NCBI GenBank assembly: GCA_905210435.1 | Contig: CAJLWO010000032.1 | Span: forward strand, 1-29,741 | Reading direction: 5' to 3' | Length of the DNA: 29,741 nucleotides | Source: an uncultured Bacteroidales bacterium | GTDB lineage: Bacteria; Bacteroidota; Bacteroidia; Bacteroidales; Muribaculaceae | Shown: positions 1-9,467 of the stretch, piece by piece | Layout: each line of letters opens with the position of its first letter | How positions within the stretch are numbered: position 1 is the stretch's first letter | Translations under genes and position numbers: made by a program | The notes under the pieces: model-generated | The model's input: only the letters and a program-made list of their open reading frames with translations | Database searches by the model: none | Told to the model about the DNA's origin: nothing

Positions 1-10
1 AAACACGAAA

Positions 11-49
11 GTAGGAGATAAACACCTGCAATTAGTGTTTACCTCCTAC
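11..49. other. Long inverted repeat, possible terminator of a gene outside the window
   Basis: Two 15-base arms (11-25 and 35-49) are complementary except for one A/C mismatch and flank a 9-base loop. Read on the minus strand the mismatch becomes a G-U pair and the hairpin is followed by a T-rich stretch, so it could end a minus-strand transcript; on the plus strand no T run follows. The neighbouring gene lies outside the window, so the role is inferred. Confidence 0.4.
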
Positions 50-71
50 TCGATTAACCTGCCTGACCGGT

Positions 72-134
72 CGGAGTTCTCAGAGCTCTCAGAGGGCTCG
101 GAGCTCTCGGAGGACTCCGAGAACTCCGAGCCCC
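72..134. repeat. Degenerate 9-bp tandem array 1 (GAG-rich, seven units)
   Basis: Seven consecutive 9-base units lie in exact phase, for example CGGAGTTCT, CAGAGCTCT and CGGAGCTCT. Most share [C][AGC]GAG and several centre on the palindrome GAGCTC. The array lies upstream of the nifJ promoter, so it is probably not in the nifJ transcript. Three other loci in the window have arrays of the same period but different sequence. Confidence 0.75.
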
Positions 135-180
135 CAACTCCCTGCCTTTATGTTTCATAACATAAAAAATACCGATACTT

Positions 181-212
181 TTTGGAAATGCAGGGGAAAA
201 TAGTTAATTTTG
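181..212 (+). promoter_or_regulatory. Bacteroidetes-type promoter for nifJ
   Basis: A -33 box TTTG (181-184), exactly 20 bases, and a -7 box TAATTTTG (205-212) match the Bacteroidetes sigma-ABfr consensus TTTG/TAnnTTTG. Transcription should begin a few bases after 212, giving a leader of about 180 bases before the nifJ start at 397. Confidence 0.65.
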
Positions 213-328
213 CAGTCGCGGGTTCCCCGTCCGGTATTTTACACAAATTGGATCCGCCTGACAATAGCTTCTGAAACTGACATGGTGTTCATCTTAATGG
301 TCCGGACGGTTCCACCCACCAATATCAG

Positions 329-343
329 CGTGACCGGGTCACG
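329..343. promoter_or_regulatory. 15-bp perfect palindrome in the nifJ leader
   Basis: CGTGACC and GGTCACG flank a single central base. A 7+1+7 dyad is typical of a dimeric repressor or activator site; with a one-base loop it would make a poor RNA hairpin. It lies about 110-125 bases downstream of the predicted start point, where a bound protein could act as a roadblock. No regulator gene is adjacent. Confidence 0.35.
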
Positions 344-396
344 CCACTTACGTTCAGTAACAAAAAATTCAAATTTCAAACAATAGATTACAAATT

Positions 397-3300
397 ATGA
401 GCAAAGAAAAGAAATTCTTGACTTGCGACGGTAATCAGGCTGCAGCGCATATCTCGTATATGTTCAGCGAAGTGGCCGCTATCTATCCCATCACCCCGTC
501 TTCAACAATGGCTGAATACGTGGACGAATGGGCTGCTGCCGGTCGCAAGAATATCTTTGGTGAGACTGTACTCGTACAGGAGATGCAGTCGGAAGGAGGC
601 GCGGCCGGCGCAGTGCACGGTTCCCTTCAGGCCGGTGCGTTGACCACAACCTATACCGCATCACAGGGCTTGCTCCTGATGATTCCCAACATGTATAAAA
701 TCGCAGGCGAGCAGCTCCCGTGCGTGTTCCACGTATCGGCACGTACTCTCGCCTCTCATGCCCTTTCAATATTCGGCGACCATCAGGACGTCATGTCAGT
801 GCGTCAGACAGGTTTCGCCATGCTCGCCGAAGGCTCCGTACAGGAGGTTATGGATCTGGCCGGTGTGGCACATCTCGCCACAATCAAGAGCCGTATACCC
901 TTCGTCAACTTCTTCGACGGCTTCCGTACCTCTCACGAAATACAGAAAATCGAGGTTATGGAGCAGGAAGACCTCGAGCCGCTGCTCGACCGCGAGGCTC
1001 TCGCCGATTTCCGCAAACGTGCCATGAACCCCGATGCTCCAGTAGCACGCGGTATGGCCGAAAACGGCGATGTCTTCTTCCAGCACCGTGAGGCAAGCAA
1101 CAAGCAGTATGATGCAGTCCCCGAAATCGTCGAGGATTACATGAACAAGATTTCGGCAATCTGCGGACGCAAGTACGGCCTCTTCAACTACTACGGCGCA
1201 CCCGATGCCGACCGCGTCATCATAGCCATGGGCTCTGTGACCCAGGCCGCTCAGGAAGCTATCGACTACATGATGGCCAACGGCGAAAAAGTAGGTCTCG
1301 TTTCCGTGCACCTCTACCGCCCCTTCTCGGCAAAGCACTTCCTTGCCGCAGTTCCCGCATCGGCAAAACGCATCGCTGTGCTCGACCGCACGAAAGAGCC
1401 GGGCGCTAACGGCGAGCCCCTTTACCTCGATGTCAAGGAATGCTTCTACGGACAGGCCGACGCTCCCCTTGTCGTAGGCGGACGCTACGGTCTCGCTTCA
1501 AAGGACACTACACCCGCGATGGTTATCTCGGTTTATGAGAACCTCGCACTCCCCACTCCCAAGGACCACTTCACAATCGGCATCGTCGACGACGTGACCT
1601 TCACATCGCTTCCCCAGGTCGAGGAAATGGCATTGGGCGGAAAGAGCACTTACGAAGCCAAATTCTACGGCCTCGGTGCCGACGGTACTGTGGGCGCCAA
1701 CAAAAACTCCGTTAAAATCATCGGTGAGAACACCAACAAATACTGCCAGGCATACTTCGCATACGACTCTAAGAAATCAGGCGGCTTCACCTGCTCTCAC
1801 CTCCGTTTCGGTGACGACCCCATCCGTTCCACCTACCTTGTCAACACCCCCAACTTCGTGGCATGCCACGTTCAGGCCTACCTTCACATGTACGATGTGA
1901 CCCGCGGTCTGCGCGACAACGGCACATTCCTTCTCAACACCATCTGGGAAGGCGACGAACTTGCAAAGAACCTCCCCGACAAGGTTAAGAAATACTTCGC
2001 TGACCACAATATCTCGGTATACTATATCAACGCCACGAAAATCGCACAGGAAATCGGTCTCGGCAACCGTACCAACACCATTCTCCAGAGCGCATTCTTC
2101 CGCATCACCGAGGTTATTCCCGTCGACCTCGCCATCGAGCAGATGAAGAAATTCATCGTTAAGTCATACGGCAAGAAAGGTCAGGATGTCGTCGACAAGA
2201 ACTACGCCGCAGTTGACCGCGGTGGCGAATACAAACAGCTTGCCGTTGACCCCGCATGGGCCAACCTCGCAGTTGAAGCCGCCGCTCCCAACGATGACCC
2301 CGAATTCATCAACAACGTGGTGCGTCCCATCAACGCCCAGGACGGCGACCTCCTCAAGGTCAGCGCCTTTGTAGGTATCGAGGACGGCACATGGCAGCAG
2401 GGTACCGCCGCCTACGAAAAACGCGGTGTTGCCGCTTTCGTGCCCGAATGGAACGCCGAAAACTGTATCCAGTGCAACAAGTGCGCATACGTTTGTCCTC
2501 ACGCCGCAATCCGTCCCTTCGTGCTCGACGAGGCTGAGTTCAACGCATCACCCGTCAAGGCAGCTCTTCCCGCTATCGGAAAGACTTTCACCGGCATGAA
2601 ATTCGTTCAGGCCGTCGACGTGCTCGACTGTCTCGGTTGCGGCAACTGCGTTGATGTATGTCCCGGCAAGAAGGGCGTGAAGGCTCTCGAAATGAAGCCC
2701 CTCGAAACACAGCTCGGCATGCAGCCCGAATGGGACTACTGCACCGGACACGTTGCCTCAAAGCAGCATCTCGTTGACGTAAAGGCAAATGTCAAGAACA
2801 GCCAGTTCGCTACCCCGCTCTTCGAATTCTCCGGCGCATGCTCAGGTTGCGGCGAGACTCCCTACGTCAAACTCATCTCGCAGCTCTACGGCGACCACGA
2901 AATGGTGGCCAACGCTACCGGTTGCTCGTCAATCTACTCAGGCTCAGTGCCCTCGACTCCCTATACCACCAACCGGGAAGGCCACGGTCCCGCATGGGCC
3001 AACTCGCTCTTCGAGGACTTCGCCGAATTCGGTCTCGGTATGTCGATTGCCAACGAAAAGATGGTAGAACGTCTCGAAGGCTACATGAAAGCTGCCGTAG
3101 AATGCAGCAAGTGCTCCGACGAAATCAAGGCTCTCGCCTCAAAGTGGCTTGAAAACCGCAACGATGCTGCCGTTACCCGCGAGGTTGCCGACGCTATCGT
3201 GCCCCTCTGCGAGGCTTGCGCATGCGACATCTGCAACAACATCGTAGCCCTCAAGAGCTACATCGCAAAACGCTCACAGTGGATTATCGCCGGCGACGGT

Positions 3301-3972
3301 GCGGCTTACGATATTGGCTTCGGTGGTCTCGACCACGTGCTCGCTTCCGGCAAGAACGTCAACGTGCTCGTGCTTGATACCGAGGTTTACTCCAACACCG
3401 GCGGCCAGTCATCAAAGGCTACCCCGCTCGGCGCAATCGCCAAATTCGCAGCTTCCGGCAAGCGTATCCGCAAGAAAGACCTCGGTCTGATTGCAACCAC
3501 CTATGGCTACGTTTACGCCGCACAGGTGGCTATGGGTGCCGACAACGCACAGACACTCAAGGCTATCCGCGAGGCTGAGGCTTACGACGGTCCCTCCATC
3601 ATCATCGCCTACTCTCCCTGTATCAACCACGGTCTGCGTGCAGGCATGGGCCACTCGCAGCAGGAAGAGGCAAAAGCTGTAGAATGCGGCTACTGGCACC
3701 TGTGGCGCTACAATCCCGCTCTCGAAGCCGAAGGACAGAATCCATTCTCGCTCGACTCGAAAGAACCGCAGTGGGACAAGTTCGAAGACTTCCTCAAGGG
3801 CGAGGTACGCTATGCTTCTGTAATCAAGCAGTATCCCGCCGAGGCAGCCGAACTCTTCGCAGCAGCCAAAGCCAACGCACGCTGGCGCTACAACAACTAC
3901 CGCCGTCTCGCCCGGCAGCAGTGGGGCGTTGACCCCGAGGTCGGTGCTGTTGAGAAATCCAACGAGCAGTAA
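397..3972 (+). CDS. nifJ: Pyruvate:ferredoxin (flavodoxin) oxidoreductase, single-chain
   Basis: This cytoplasmic enzyme oxidises pyruvate with CoA to acetyl-CoA and CO2, passing electrons to ferredoxin or flavodoxin; it is central to fermentation in anaerobes. At 1191 residues it has the usual length of the fused PFOR. In order: the N-terminal pyrimidine-binding domain with AIYPITPSSTMAEYVDEW (about 28-45), the transketolase C-like domain, and a two-[4Fe-4S] ferredoxin domain with CxxCxxCxxxC at 690-700 and at 745-755. The TPP-binding domain follows, with GDG (966-968) and DTEVYSNTGGQ. The proximal-cluster region has CSGCGE and ATGCSS, with a further cysteine in YSPCINHG. The start ATG at 397 gives the standard N-terminus. 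The gene stands alone with its own promoter (181-212) and terminator (4021-4053). Its strong preference for CTC, TTC and GGC codons suggests high expression. Confidence 0.97.
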   Translation: MSKEKKFLTCDGNQAAAHISYMFSEVAAIYPITPSSTMAEYVDEWAAAGRKNIFGETVLVQEMQSEGGAAGAVHGSLQAGALTTTYTASQGLLLMIPNMYKIAGEQLPCVFHVSARTLASHALSIFGDHQDVMSVRQTGFAMLAEGSVQEVMDLAGVAHLATIKSRIPFVNFFDGFRTSHEIQKIEVMEQEDLEPLLDREALADFRKRAMNPDAPVARGMAENGDVFFQHREASNKQYDAVPEIVEDYMNKISAICGRKYGLFNYYGAPDADRVIIAMGSVTQAAQEAIDYMMANGEKVGLVSVHLYRPFSAKHFLAAVPASAKRIAVLDRTKEPGANGEPLYLDVKECFYGQADAPLVVGGRYGLASKDTTPAMVISVYENLALPTPKDHFTIGIVDDVTFTSLPQVEEMALGGKSTYEAKFYGLGADGTVGANKNSVKIIGENTNKYCQAYFAYDSKKSGGFTCSHLRFGDDPIRSTYLVNTPNFVACHVQAYLHMYDVTRGLRDNGTFLLNTIWEGDELAKNLPDKVKKYFADHNISVYYINATKIAQEIGLGNRTNTILQSAFFRITEVIPVDLAIEQMKKFIVKSYGKKGQDVVDKNYAAVDRGGEYKQLAVDPAWANLAVEAAAPNDDPEFINNVVRPINAQDGDLLKVSAFVGIEDGTWQQGTAAYEKRGVAAFVPEWNAENCIQCNKCAYVCPHAAIRPFVLDEAEFNASPVKAALPAIGKTFTGMKFVQAVDVLDCLGCGNCVDVCPGKKGVKALEMKPLETQLGMQPEWDYCTGHVASKQHLVDVKANVKNSQFATPLFEFSGACSGCGETPYVKLISQLYGDHEMVANATGCSSIYSGSVPSTPYTTNREGHGPAWANSLFEDFAEFGLGMSIANEKMVERLEGYMKAAVECSKCSDEIKALASKWLENRNDAAVTREVADAIVPLCEACACDICNNIVALKSYIAKRSQWIIAGDGAAYDIGFGGLDHVLASGKNVNVLVLDTEVYSNTGGQSSKATPLGAIAKFAASGKRIRKKDLGLIATTYGYVYAAQVAMGADNAQTLKAIREAEAYDGPSIIIAYSPCINHGLRAGMGHSQQEEAKAVECGYWHLWRYNPALEAEGQNPFSLDSKEPQWDKFEDFLKGEVRYASVIKQYPAEAAELFAAAKANARWRYNNYRRLARQQWGVDPEVGAVEKSNEQ

Positions 3973-4020
3973 TCCCAACACAGATATTATCACACACAAA
4001 ATATAATATCAATACAACCG

Positions 4021-4053
4021 AAAGAGGTGCGATTCCCGTAATCGCACCTCTTT
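4021..4053 (+). terminator. Intrinsic terminator of nifJ
   Basis: A 14-bp perfect stem (4021-4034 with 4040-4053, arm AAAGAGGTGCGATT) with a 5-base loop is followed by a T-rich tail. It starts about 50 bases after the nifJ stop. Confidence 0.85.
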
Positions 4054-4110
4054 CTATTTTCCCCATTTTACGGCATAAGATTTAATTAAGTCATATTTCG
4101 GGATGAAACT

Positions 4111-4182
4111 GATAAATCCTATAAATCTTATAAGTCTTATAGGACCTATTTGGCCTATCCCTCCTATTACACCCATCCCTCC
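4111..4182. repeat. Degenerate 9-bp tandem array 2 (TATAAATCY-like, eight units)
   Basis: Eight 9-base units run in phase, from GATAAATCC and TATAAATCT through TATAAGTCT and TATAGGACC to increasingly diverged TATCCCTCC and CATCCCTCC. The first half carries the palindrome CTTATAAG. The array lies between the converging nifJ and 1714-residue genes. Because the period is a multiple of three it forms a stop-free frame with an Ile-x-Pro-like pattern, which is not a real gene. Confidence 0.75.
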
Positions 4183-4189
4183 CTTCCAT

Positions 4190-4224
4190 AAAAAAAGCCC
4201 CTCGGCCGTAAGCTTCGGGGCTTT
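4190..4224 (-). terminator. Intrinsic terminator of the 1714-residue gene
   Basis: On the minus strand GAAAGCCCC pairs with GGGGCTTT across a 15-base loop and runs into seven T residues (A run at 4190-4196 on the plus strand). It begins 25 bases after the stop codon at 4249. Confidence 0.85.
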
Positions 4225-4248
4225 CCCTATCATGAGAAAAATTATTGT

Positions 4249-7200
4249 TTATTTCACTACAATCTTGGTCGTCCTGTTGCCCTGCACACGTAGATAGACT
4301 CCCGTGGCGGTAGGCTTGTCGATGCGCACACCCTGCAGGTTGTAGTAGACGGCGTCGCCATTCTCCATGTCGGCGAGCACATCCTCTACTCCGGTCACTA
4401 TGGCGTCGTTTTTATCCATGTAAGTGGCACCTTTAACCGCGATATAACCGTTGTAGCCCGTAGTCTCGTCGGCCTCGCTCAAGTCAAGCACCTTGCCGTC
4501 AGGCACGTCCCAGTAATTGGGCATGTTCCCGGCGCCGGTGAGGGCGAAATCCTGATCCGTTATCTTATTCGGCATGCGGGCGGGAGCTTTGGCCGCTTTT
4601 GTCGTCACTGTCTCGTTATCGTTGACTTTGAGCGATACTATCTCAAGATCGTCGAAGTCGGTAGATGTGGCGCCGGTAATCGGGCGTTCGAATATGTAGA
4701 TTGCGGTGGCATATATCTTAGGCGTGGTCTCATTGATGAAATCCTGAGCGATATATGTGCCGATCAGCGGGTCGGTGTCGTTGGTGATGAGTCCATATTT
4801 GTCGGTGTCGAACTTATCTCCCGTATGGTGTCCTTCGACGTGGGGTACAAGATACGGGTATGTGGCCCGGTCGCCCATTCCGTTATTCAGCTCGATGAGG
4901 TAGTATACAGGCTTGATGGGAGTGTAATTTTCGCTATTCGGGTCGTATGTCGACGGGTCTTCATACTCATTATTATCGTGCTTCTCCAGCGTCGGGTCAT
5001 TGTCCTTAAAGTCCTCGTGGCCTTTGTACATCCAGTCCAATTTGCCGTCCTCGCGTTTGATGTAGCCGAGATGTGCGTTTGTGATTCCATCGTTGTTGGT
5101 GGCCTGCATAGTGCGCTCCGCCTTGATGGTAAGCATCTTGCCGAAGTTGCCGGTCTGCGGTTTGTATTGAGTGCCTGCCTGGTCGTTAGGCACATATTCG
5201 GTCTTTATGAAATCCACTGTGGGATAGACATCGTTGCGCGGGTGCATTCCCTTGAACTCCATGCGGTAGCGGTTGGGCGTCAGATTGTGGTTGTCTGCCC
5301 TGTCCACATCGTGGAGCACGGCCTCGACTTTCAATGGCACCTGAATCGTTTTGTCAATTTCCGTATCGGTATTGGTCATGTTGACATAATACTTTATGTC
5401 GTAATAACTGTATATTTCCTTGTCGACGTTGGGCCGGTAGAAATCGACCTGAAGCGTGAAGTTGCGGGTGTCAAGTTTGCCGTCGTCGAGGCGCACGTAC
5501 ACTTCCGCCATGTCGCCGGCCAGGATTGCATCGCCGGTCGAAGCGTGGCCGTTCCAGTTGTTCACGGGCACTTTGATTTTGCCCCACTTGTAATCTGTAC
5601 CGAGGTCGTTGGTCTTACGGTCGTACACATAGCGGTACAGGGGCCAGAACGGACGAGGTGTCACCGGGTCGATTCCTGCTGCCGAGCGTGTCGTGACCGG
5701 TTGTTCGCCTCCTGCCACAGGGTGGTAGGTATAGTTGAGCGTCACGTCGAATATGGCATCGGCAAGGTTGCCGCCGCGTTTCACTATCGCCGAATAGTAT
5801 GTCTGTCCGCCGAATTCAAACTTGCTCGCTGTACCGTGATCCAATTCCGCTATAGTCTTCCCGGCGTCTGACTTGATGGTTTCCTTTATTTTAAGTGTAG
5901 GCACGGGTATCGACTCGTCGGTTATCGTTCCGTTGTCTTTATAACCCTGGAGTATGGCGGCATATCTGTTGTAGTCGAGGCAGCGCACGTAGTAGTTTGA
6001 TGTCCACCAGTATTTGTCGGGGTTGTTGTTGAGGAACTCCCGCGCTATCTTCGAGTCGATTATTTCAACTCCGACCGGTATGTTTTTGCCGCTGCCGTCA
6101 ACGATATTTTCCATTATGTAGAATTTGTCGCTGTCGTTCACACGGTAGGTCATATATTTCTTGCCTGCTACGGTTGATTCGGGGGCGCCGGCCTTCTTAA
6201 GTACTTCTGCCGCGCTGTCATGCGGGGTACCGAATTTGTCGGTGTATCCGTCGCGAAGCTCCACGAGCTGCATCGGCACGATGTTGGGCGTCACGGTTTC
6301 GTCCTCGTAGATGGCTACGCGGTTGGATACCGCCTTCTTGCGGCCGCCATGCTCGTCGGTCACATATATCTCATATTCGTAGAGACCCGGCGCGAAACCG
6401 TTGTCATCAAGGATACCCTTGTCAAGGAATCTCGTGACATCAAGATGCTTGCCGGCTTCGCCCTCATAGAGCATTCCTACGGTCAGATTCTTGTCCTTGA
6501 TATCGACCTTTTGTCCCTGCGGGTAACCGGTAAACTGCGGCTTGCCGTCGACAATGCGGTAGCGGATTATCTCGTAGGATACCACTTTGGCGTCACTGCC
6601 TGTCTCCTTTTGAGTTTTGTTGAGATACCAGTCGTATCTGATATGGTTCTTCTTGTCACCGTTCTGTACGGTCTGCGCGAAGATGGCGGGTCCGGCTGAT
6701 TCCTGTATGAACTGTATGTACGAATTGTTCACGCCGGCAGTATTGTTGAACCACAGTATCACGCGGTTGAAGTATGCGGGCTTGCCGTCCTCCGAAATCC
6801 GGTAGTCGGTGGAGCCTCTGCGTGCCACATTCTTGTAGAGCACTGCGTCGAGGCCGCCGGCATTGATGTCGAAGCCTTTCACCTGATATTTCCCTCCTTC
6901 GTTTATGTCAGGGCCGCCGTTGGGGCCGTGCCATACTGCAAGGTGGTCGTAGCCGCCGTTGGTGGCGTCTTCGTTGCCGCCCCAGCCCGACCAGAACTTG
7001 ATGTCGCCGCCGATCCACATGTCGCGTACCACATAGCAGTTCCAACCGTCAGCAAGGGTAGTGGTGCGGTTGTCGGCGTCGTCAGGGGTGCACTCTACGT
7101 GCAATTTGAAGTTATATCCGTTGCCGGCGGTCAGTTTGCCGCTGTCGCTGATTGTAGTATTTCCGCCGAATGCCTCCTCATAGTAGCTCTTGTACGGGTC

Positions 7201-9393
7201 GCTGTCGAGATTGGGCAGGTTTTTCCATTCCACAAGCTGCACCTGTCCCGATGTGTAGGCGAATTCGCTGCCGTCGTTGAGGCCGAGATTGAACTGCACC
7301 GGGTTGGCCGTGAGATAGTCGGGCGTGAACGACGTGTGGTACAGGTACTCGCCGTTGCCGTCGACGTATGGTTTGTTCGTGGCCGGGTCATACTGTATCC
7401 AGCTGTCAAACCAGCCGTCATATCCGCGGTTGTGCATGGTGGTCTGCCCTGTGCCTGATGTGTTGCTGAAGTTGCGGTTGATGATATTGTTGCCCACGAG
7501 GGTGAACACGCGCTGCCGCGTAGCTTCTTCCGTTGAGCCTTTGGTGAACGTTATCCCCGTAGGCAGCTTGTCGCCGTTGAGCGATACCTTGATTTCGCTC
7601 ATGAAAGTGCCGCGGCCGGTGAAATAACTGTCCTCGCCGTCAAATTTGGCGTAGAACACGTCTGACGGGTTGAAACGCGTCTTTCCCTTCCCCTGCCTGT
7701 ACACTCTGCCGGTGCCCGATATATCGCCTGTGCTTGATGTGGCTGAGGTGGTGAAATCCTGGCTCTTGCAGTAATATGTGAATGTATGGTGGATATAGTC
7801 GTCGTAATTGTCGGTCACGCCCACGGCGAAAGCGCCGTTGTAGATGTAGCGGTTGTTGAGCACAAGCGTGCCGTTCACCTCCTTGAATTCCCATTCCGGC
7901 TGCAGGTGCCATTCGCCGTTACGCTCTCCGACGAGGAAGTAGTGCTTCTTGTTGTCGGCGAAGTCGGTCGACTTCAGCGGCATGTGCACCGATACCTCGA
8001 TGGCGTGGAATGTATGGGGCTTGTTGTTCCAGTCGACAGTGATTGCATACTTGCCTGTCCTGGGCGCTTTCCATGCTCCTGACGTACCGTATTCGCAATT
8101 CGTGGTCTCGTTCGACACGATTTCCGTATCCGATGACGGGCGCCAGTTGTAATTGCCGACGTTGAAATTATTCCCGTTCTCCGACACTACGATATTTTCC
8201 CCGGCATTCAGGTCGATGGTATAGGTATATTTGCCGTATTTAGTAGGTGAGGCCTGGCCTTTCATGGCCGTCCAGCTGTCGTTGCTGCTGTAGATGTAAA
8301 GCTCGTTGACGGCTGTCAGCGTCTTGCTCGGCCAGTCTACGGTGACGGTGTAGCGTCCGGTATGCGTCGCCTTCCATGCTCCGCTCGGATTGTAACTGAA
8401 TGAAGTGCCTTTGCCGGCTTCGATATCGGTATCCGTTGCCGGTGTCCAGTTGGAACCGCCTGCATTGAATTGTGCGGCATCTTTCTCCGACAGCTTGATA
8501 TACTCGCCGGCATTCAGGTCGAAAGTAAATATGTATTTTCCGTCGGTCGTAGGCGTTACGTGCCCTTTCCGGGCAGTCCACCCGTCGTTGCTGCTGTAAA
8601 TATACAGGTCGTTGACCGCCGTCAGTTTCCTGTTCCTCCAGTCCACGGTGATGGTGTATCGTCCTGTCTGGGTCGCCTTCCATGCGCCGCCGTTGGTGTT
8701 CCTTACGAATGAGGTATTGGTTCCGGGCAGGTTTACGTCGTTGGCGGGATTGAAGCGCCCGTAGTCTGCCTCCATTTCGCCCATGGTTGTCGCCCCTGCA
8801 TTCCTTGAAAGGAACAGATACGTCCCTTCGTTCAAATCGAGATTGAATGTGAAAATACCGTTGTTGTTGGTAGCTTCTGCTATGCTTACCACGCCCTCTC
8901 TTGACCCGAAGGTATATAGATACAGCTTCTCCTCAGTAATTTCGACTACGCGGTATTTGAGTACATCGTTATCATTACTGCCGTCGCCGGTAATGTCAAT
9001 ACGGTATCTTGTCCCGTCGGTCAGTCCCGACACGTTATATGGATTGTCGTTCCCGACTGCAGTGGCGTTTGCCCATTCGCCGACGCCTCCGTTGGGATTG
9101 GGGTATGCCGTGTAAGAGCTGTTGCCGATAGTGAAGCAGTCATTCTCGCCTGTGATGTAAAACGGCCTTATCTTGAACTTGAGATCGCTTCCCTGCGCAG
9201 TGAATATTACGGAGTTCCATATTCCGTTATTATTGTCATAATTCATGGTTGTCGTCCCCAATGTGTATGGAGCTTCAAATATCAGCTCCAGTTTCCACGG
9301 GTTTGATCCTGTCCCGAAGGTCCATGCTTTCGCTTTGTCGGGAAGCGCGAAGGCTATCATTGACAAGGCTAAAAAAAGAGTAAACTTTCTCAT
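4249..9393 (-). CDS. Large secreted protein with three SusE/F-like repeats and a C-terminal sorting-type tail
   Basis: The 1714-residue product starts with a signal peptide (MRKFTLFLALSMIAFALPDKAKA), with no lipobox cysteine. Residues about 155-460 are three tandem copies of a roughly 100-residue module that begins LYIYSSNDGW and ends GRYTITVDWRNRKLTAVN. This layout resembles the beta-sandwich modules of SusE/SusF starch-binding lipoproteins, a suggestion from pattern only. The long middle, rich in Tyr, Asn, Asp and Gly, has no motif I recognise; a FAPGLYEYEIYVTDEHGG stretch reads like a bacterial Ig-like strand pair. The end (AVYYNLQGVRIDKPTATGVY) resembles the C-terminal sorting-type tails of Bacteroidetes secreted proteins, so export to the surface by a type IX-like route is possible. 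It has its own promoter, structured leader and terminator. Proximity to an amylase supports, but does not prove, glycan binding. Confidence 0.85.
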   Translation of the reverse strand: MRKFTLFLALSMIAFALPDKAKAWTFGTGSNPWKLELIFEAPYTLGTTTMNYDNNNGIWNSVIFTAQGSDLKFKIRPFYITGENDCFTIGNSSYTAYPNPNGGVGEWANATAVGNDNPYNVSGLTDGTRYRIDITGDGSNDNDVLKYRVVEITEEKLYLYTFGSREGVVSIAEATNNNGIFTFNLDLNEGTYLFLSRNAGATTMGEMEADYGRFNPANDVNLPGTNTSFVRNTNGGAWKATQTGRYTITVDWRNRKLTAVNDLYIYSSNDGWTARKGHVTPTTDGKYIFTFDLNAGEYIKLSEKDAAQFNAGGSNWTPATDTDIEAGKGTSFSYNPSGAWKATHTGRYTVTVDWPSKTLTAVNELYIYSSNDSWTAMKGQASPTKYGKYTYTIDLNAGENIVVSENGNNFNVGNYNWRPSSDTEIVSNETTNCEYGTSGAWKAPRTGKYAITVDWNNKPHTFHAIEVSVHMPLKSTDFADNKKHYFLVGERNGEWHLQPEWEFKEVNGTLVLNNRYIYNGAFAVGVTDNYDDYIHHTFTYYCKSQDFTTSATSSTGDISGTGRVYRQGKGKTRFNPSDVFYAKFDGEDSYFTGRGTFMSEIKVSLNGDKLPTGITFTKGSTEEATRQRVFTLVGNNIINRNFSNTSGTGQTTMHNRGYDGWFDSWIQYDPATNKPYVDGNGEYLYHTSFTPDYLTANPVQFNLGLNDGSEFAYTSGQVQLVEWKNLPNLDSDPYKSYYEEAFGGNTTISDSGKLTAGNGYNFKLHVECTPDDADNRTTTLADGWNCYVVRDMWIGGDIKFWSGWGGNEDATNGGYDHLAVWHGPNGGPDINEGGKYQVKGFDINAGGLDAVLYKNVARRGSTDYRISEDGKPAYFNRVILWFNNTAGVNNSYIQFIQESAGPAIFAQTVQNGDKKNHIRYDWYLNKTQKETGSDAKVVSYEIIRYRIVDGKPQFTGYPQGQKVDIKDKNLTVGMLYEGEAGKHLDVTRFLDKGILDDNGFAPGLYEYEIYVTDEHGGRKKAVSNRVAIYEDETVTPNIVPMQLVELRDGYTDKFGTPHDSAAEVLKKAGAPESTVAGKKYMTYRVNDSDKFYIMENIVDGSGKNIPVGVEIIDSKIAREFLNNNPDKYWWTSNYYVRCLDYNRYAAILQGYKDNGTITDESIPVPTLKIKETIKSDAGKTIAELDHGTASKFEFGGQTYYSAIVKRGGNLADAIFDVTLNYTYHPVAGGEQPVTTRSAAGIDPVTPRPFWPLYRYVYDRKTNDLGTDYKWGKIKVPVNNWNGHASTGDAILAGDMAEVYVRLDDGKLDTRNFTLQVDFYRPNVDKEIYSYYDIKYYVNMTNTDTEIDKTIQVPLKVEAVLHDVDRADNHNLTPNRYRMEFKGMHPRNDVYPTVDFIKTEYVPNDQAGTQYKPQTGNFGKMLTIKAERTMQATNNDGITNAHLGYIKREDGKLDWMYKGHEDFKDNDPTLEKHDNNEYEDPSTYDPNSENYTPIKPVYYLIELNNGMGDRATYPYLVPHVEGHHTGDKFDTDKYGLITNDTDPLIGTYIAQDFINETTPKIYATAIYIFERPITGATSTDFDDLEIVSLKVNDNETVTTKAAKAPARMPNKITDQDFALTGAGNMPNYWDVPDGKVLDLSEADETTGYNGYIAVKGATYMDKNDAIVTGVEDVLADMENGDAVYYNLQGVRIDKPTATGVYLRVQGNRTTKIVVK
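8014..8931 (-). repeat. Three tandem approximately 100-residue modules inside the 1714-residue protein
   Basis: Residues about 155-258, 261-363 and 362-460 align. Each has an L-Y-x-Y-[ST]-[FS] start, a central F/YTxDLNAGE strand, an AWKA-x-x-TGRY strand and a TVDW-x-x-K-x-LTAV end. The modules differ at many positions, so they are an old duplication rather than a recent one. Confidence 0.7.
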
Positions 9394-9435
9394 GATTTTT
9401 ATAATTATTATATTTTACTATGCTTTTTAGGAGAG

Positions 9436-9467
9436 AGTGTTGCAGGACAATGGGATCCTGCAACACT
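9436..9467 (-). promoter_or_regulatory. 12-bp perfect hairpin in the leader of the 1714-residue gene
   Basis: AGTGTTGCAGGA (9436-9447) and its exact complement (9456-9467) flank an 8-base loop, 43 bases before the start codon at 9393. On the transcript it is followed by CTCTCTCC and an A-rich stretch rather than a T run, so it is not a standard terminator. It may stabilise the leader or be a protein or RNA target. Confidence 0.5.

Noticed and set aside
72..134. CRISPR-like repeats
   Set aside because: Units are 9 bases with no spacers and no cas genes are present.
4103..4297. 64-codon plus-strand frame with a repeated Ile-x-Pro pattern
   Set aside because: The pattern is a by-product of the 9-bp array having a period divisible by three; it runs through a terminator into the next gene.
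4825..5871. 348-codon plus-strand open frame
   Set aside because: It is antisense to the 1714-residue secreted protein gene, Val/His-rich and without motifs or a promoter.
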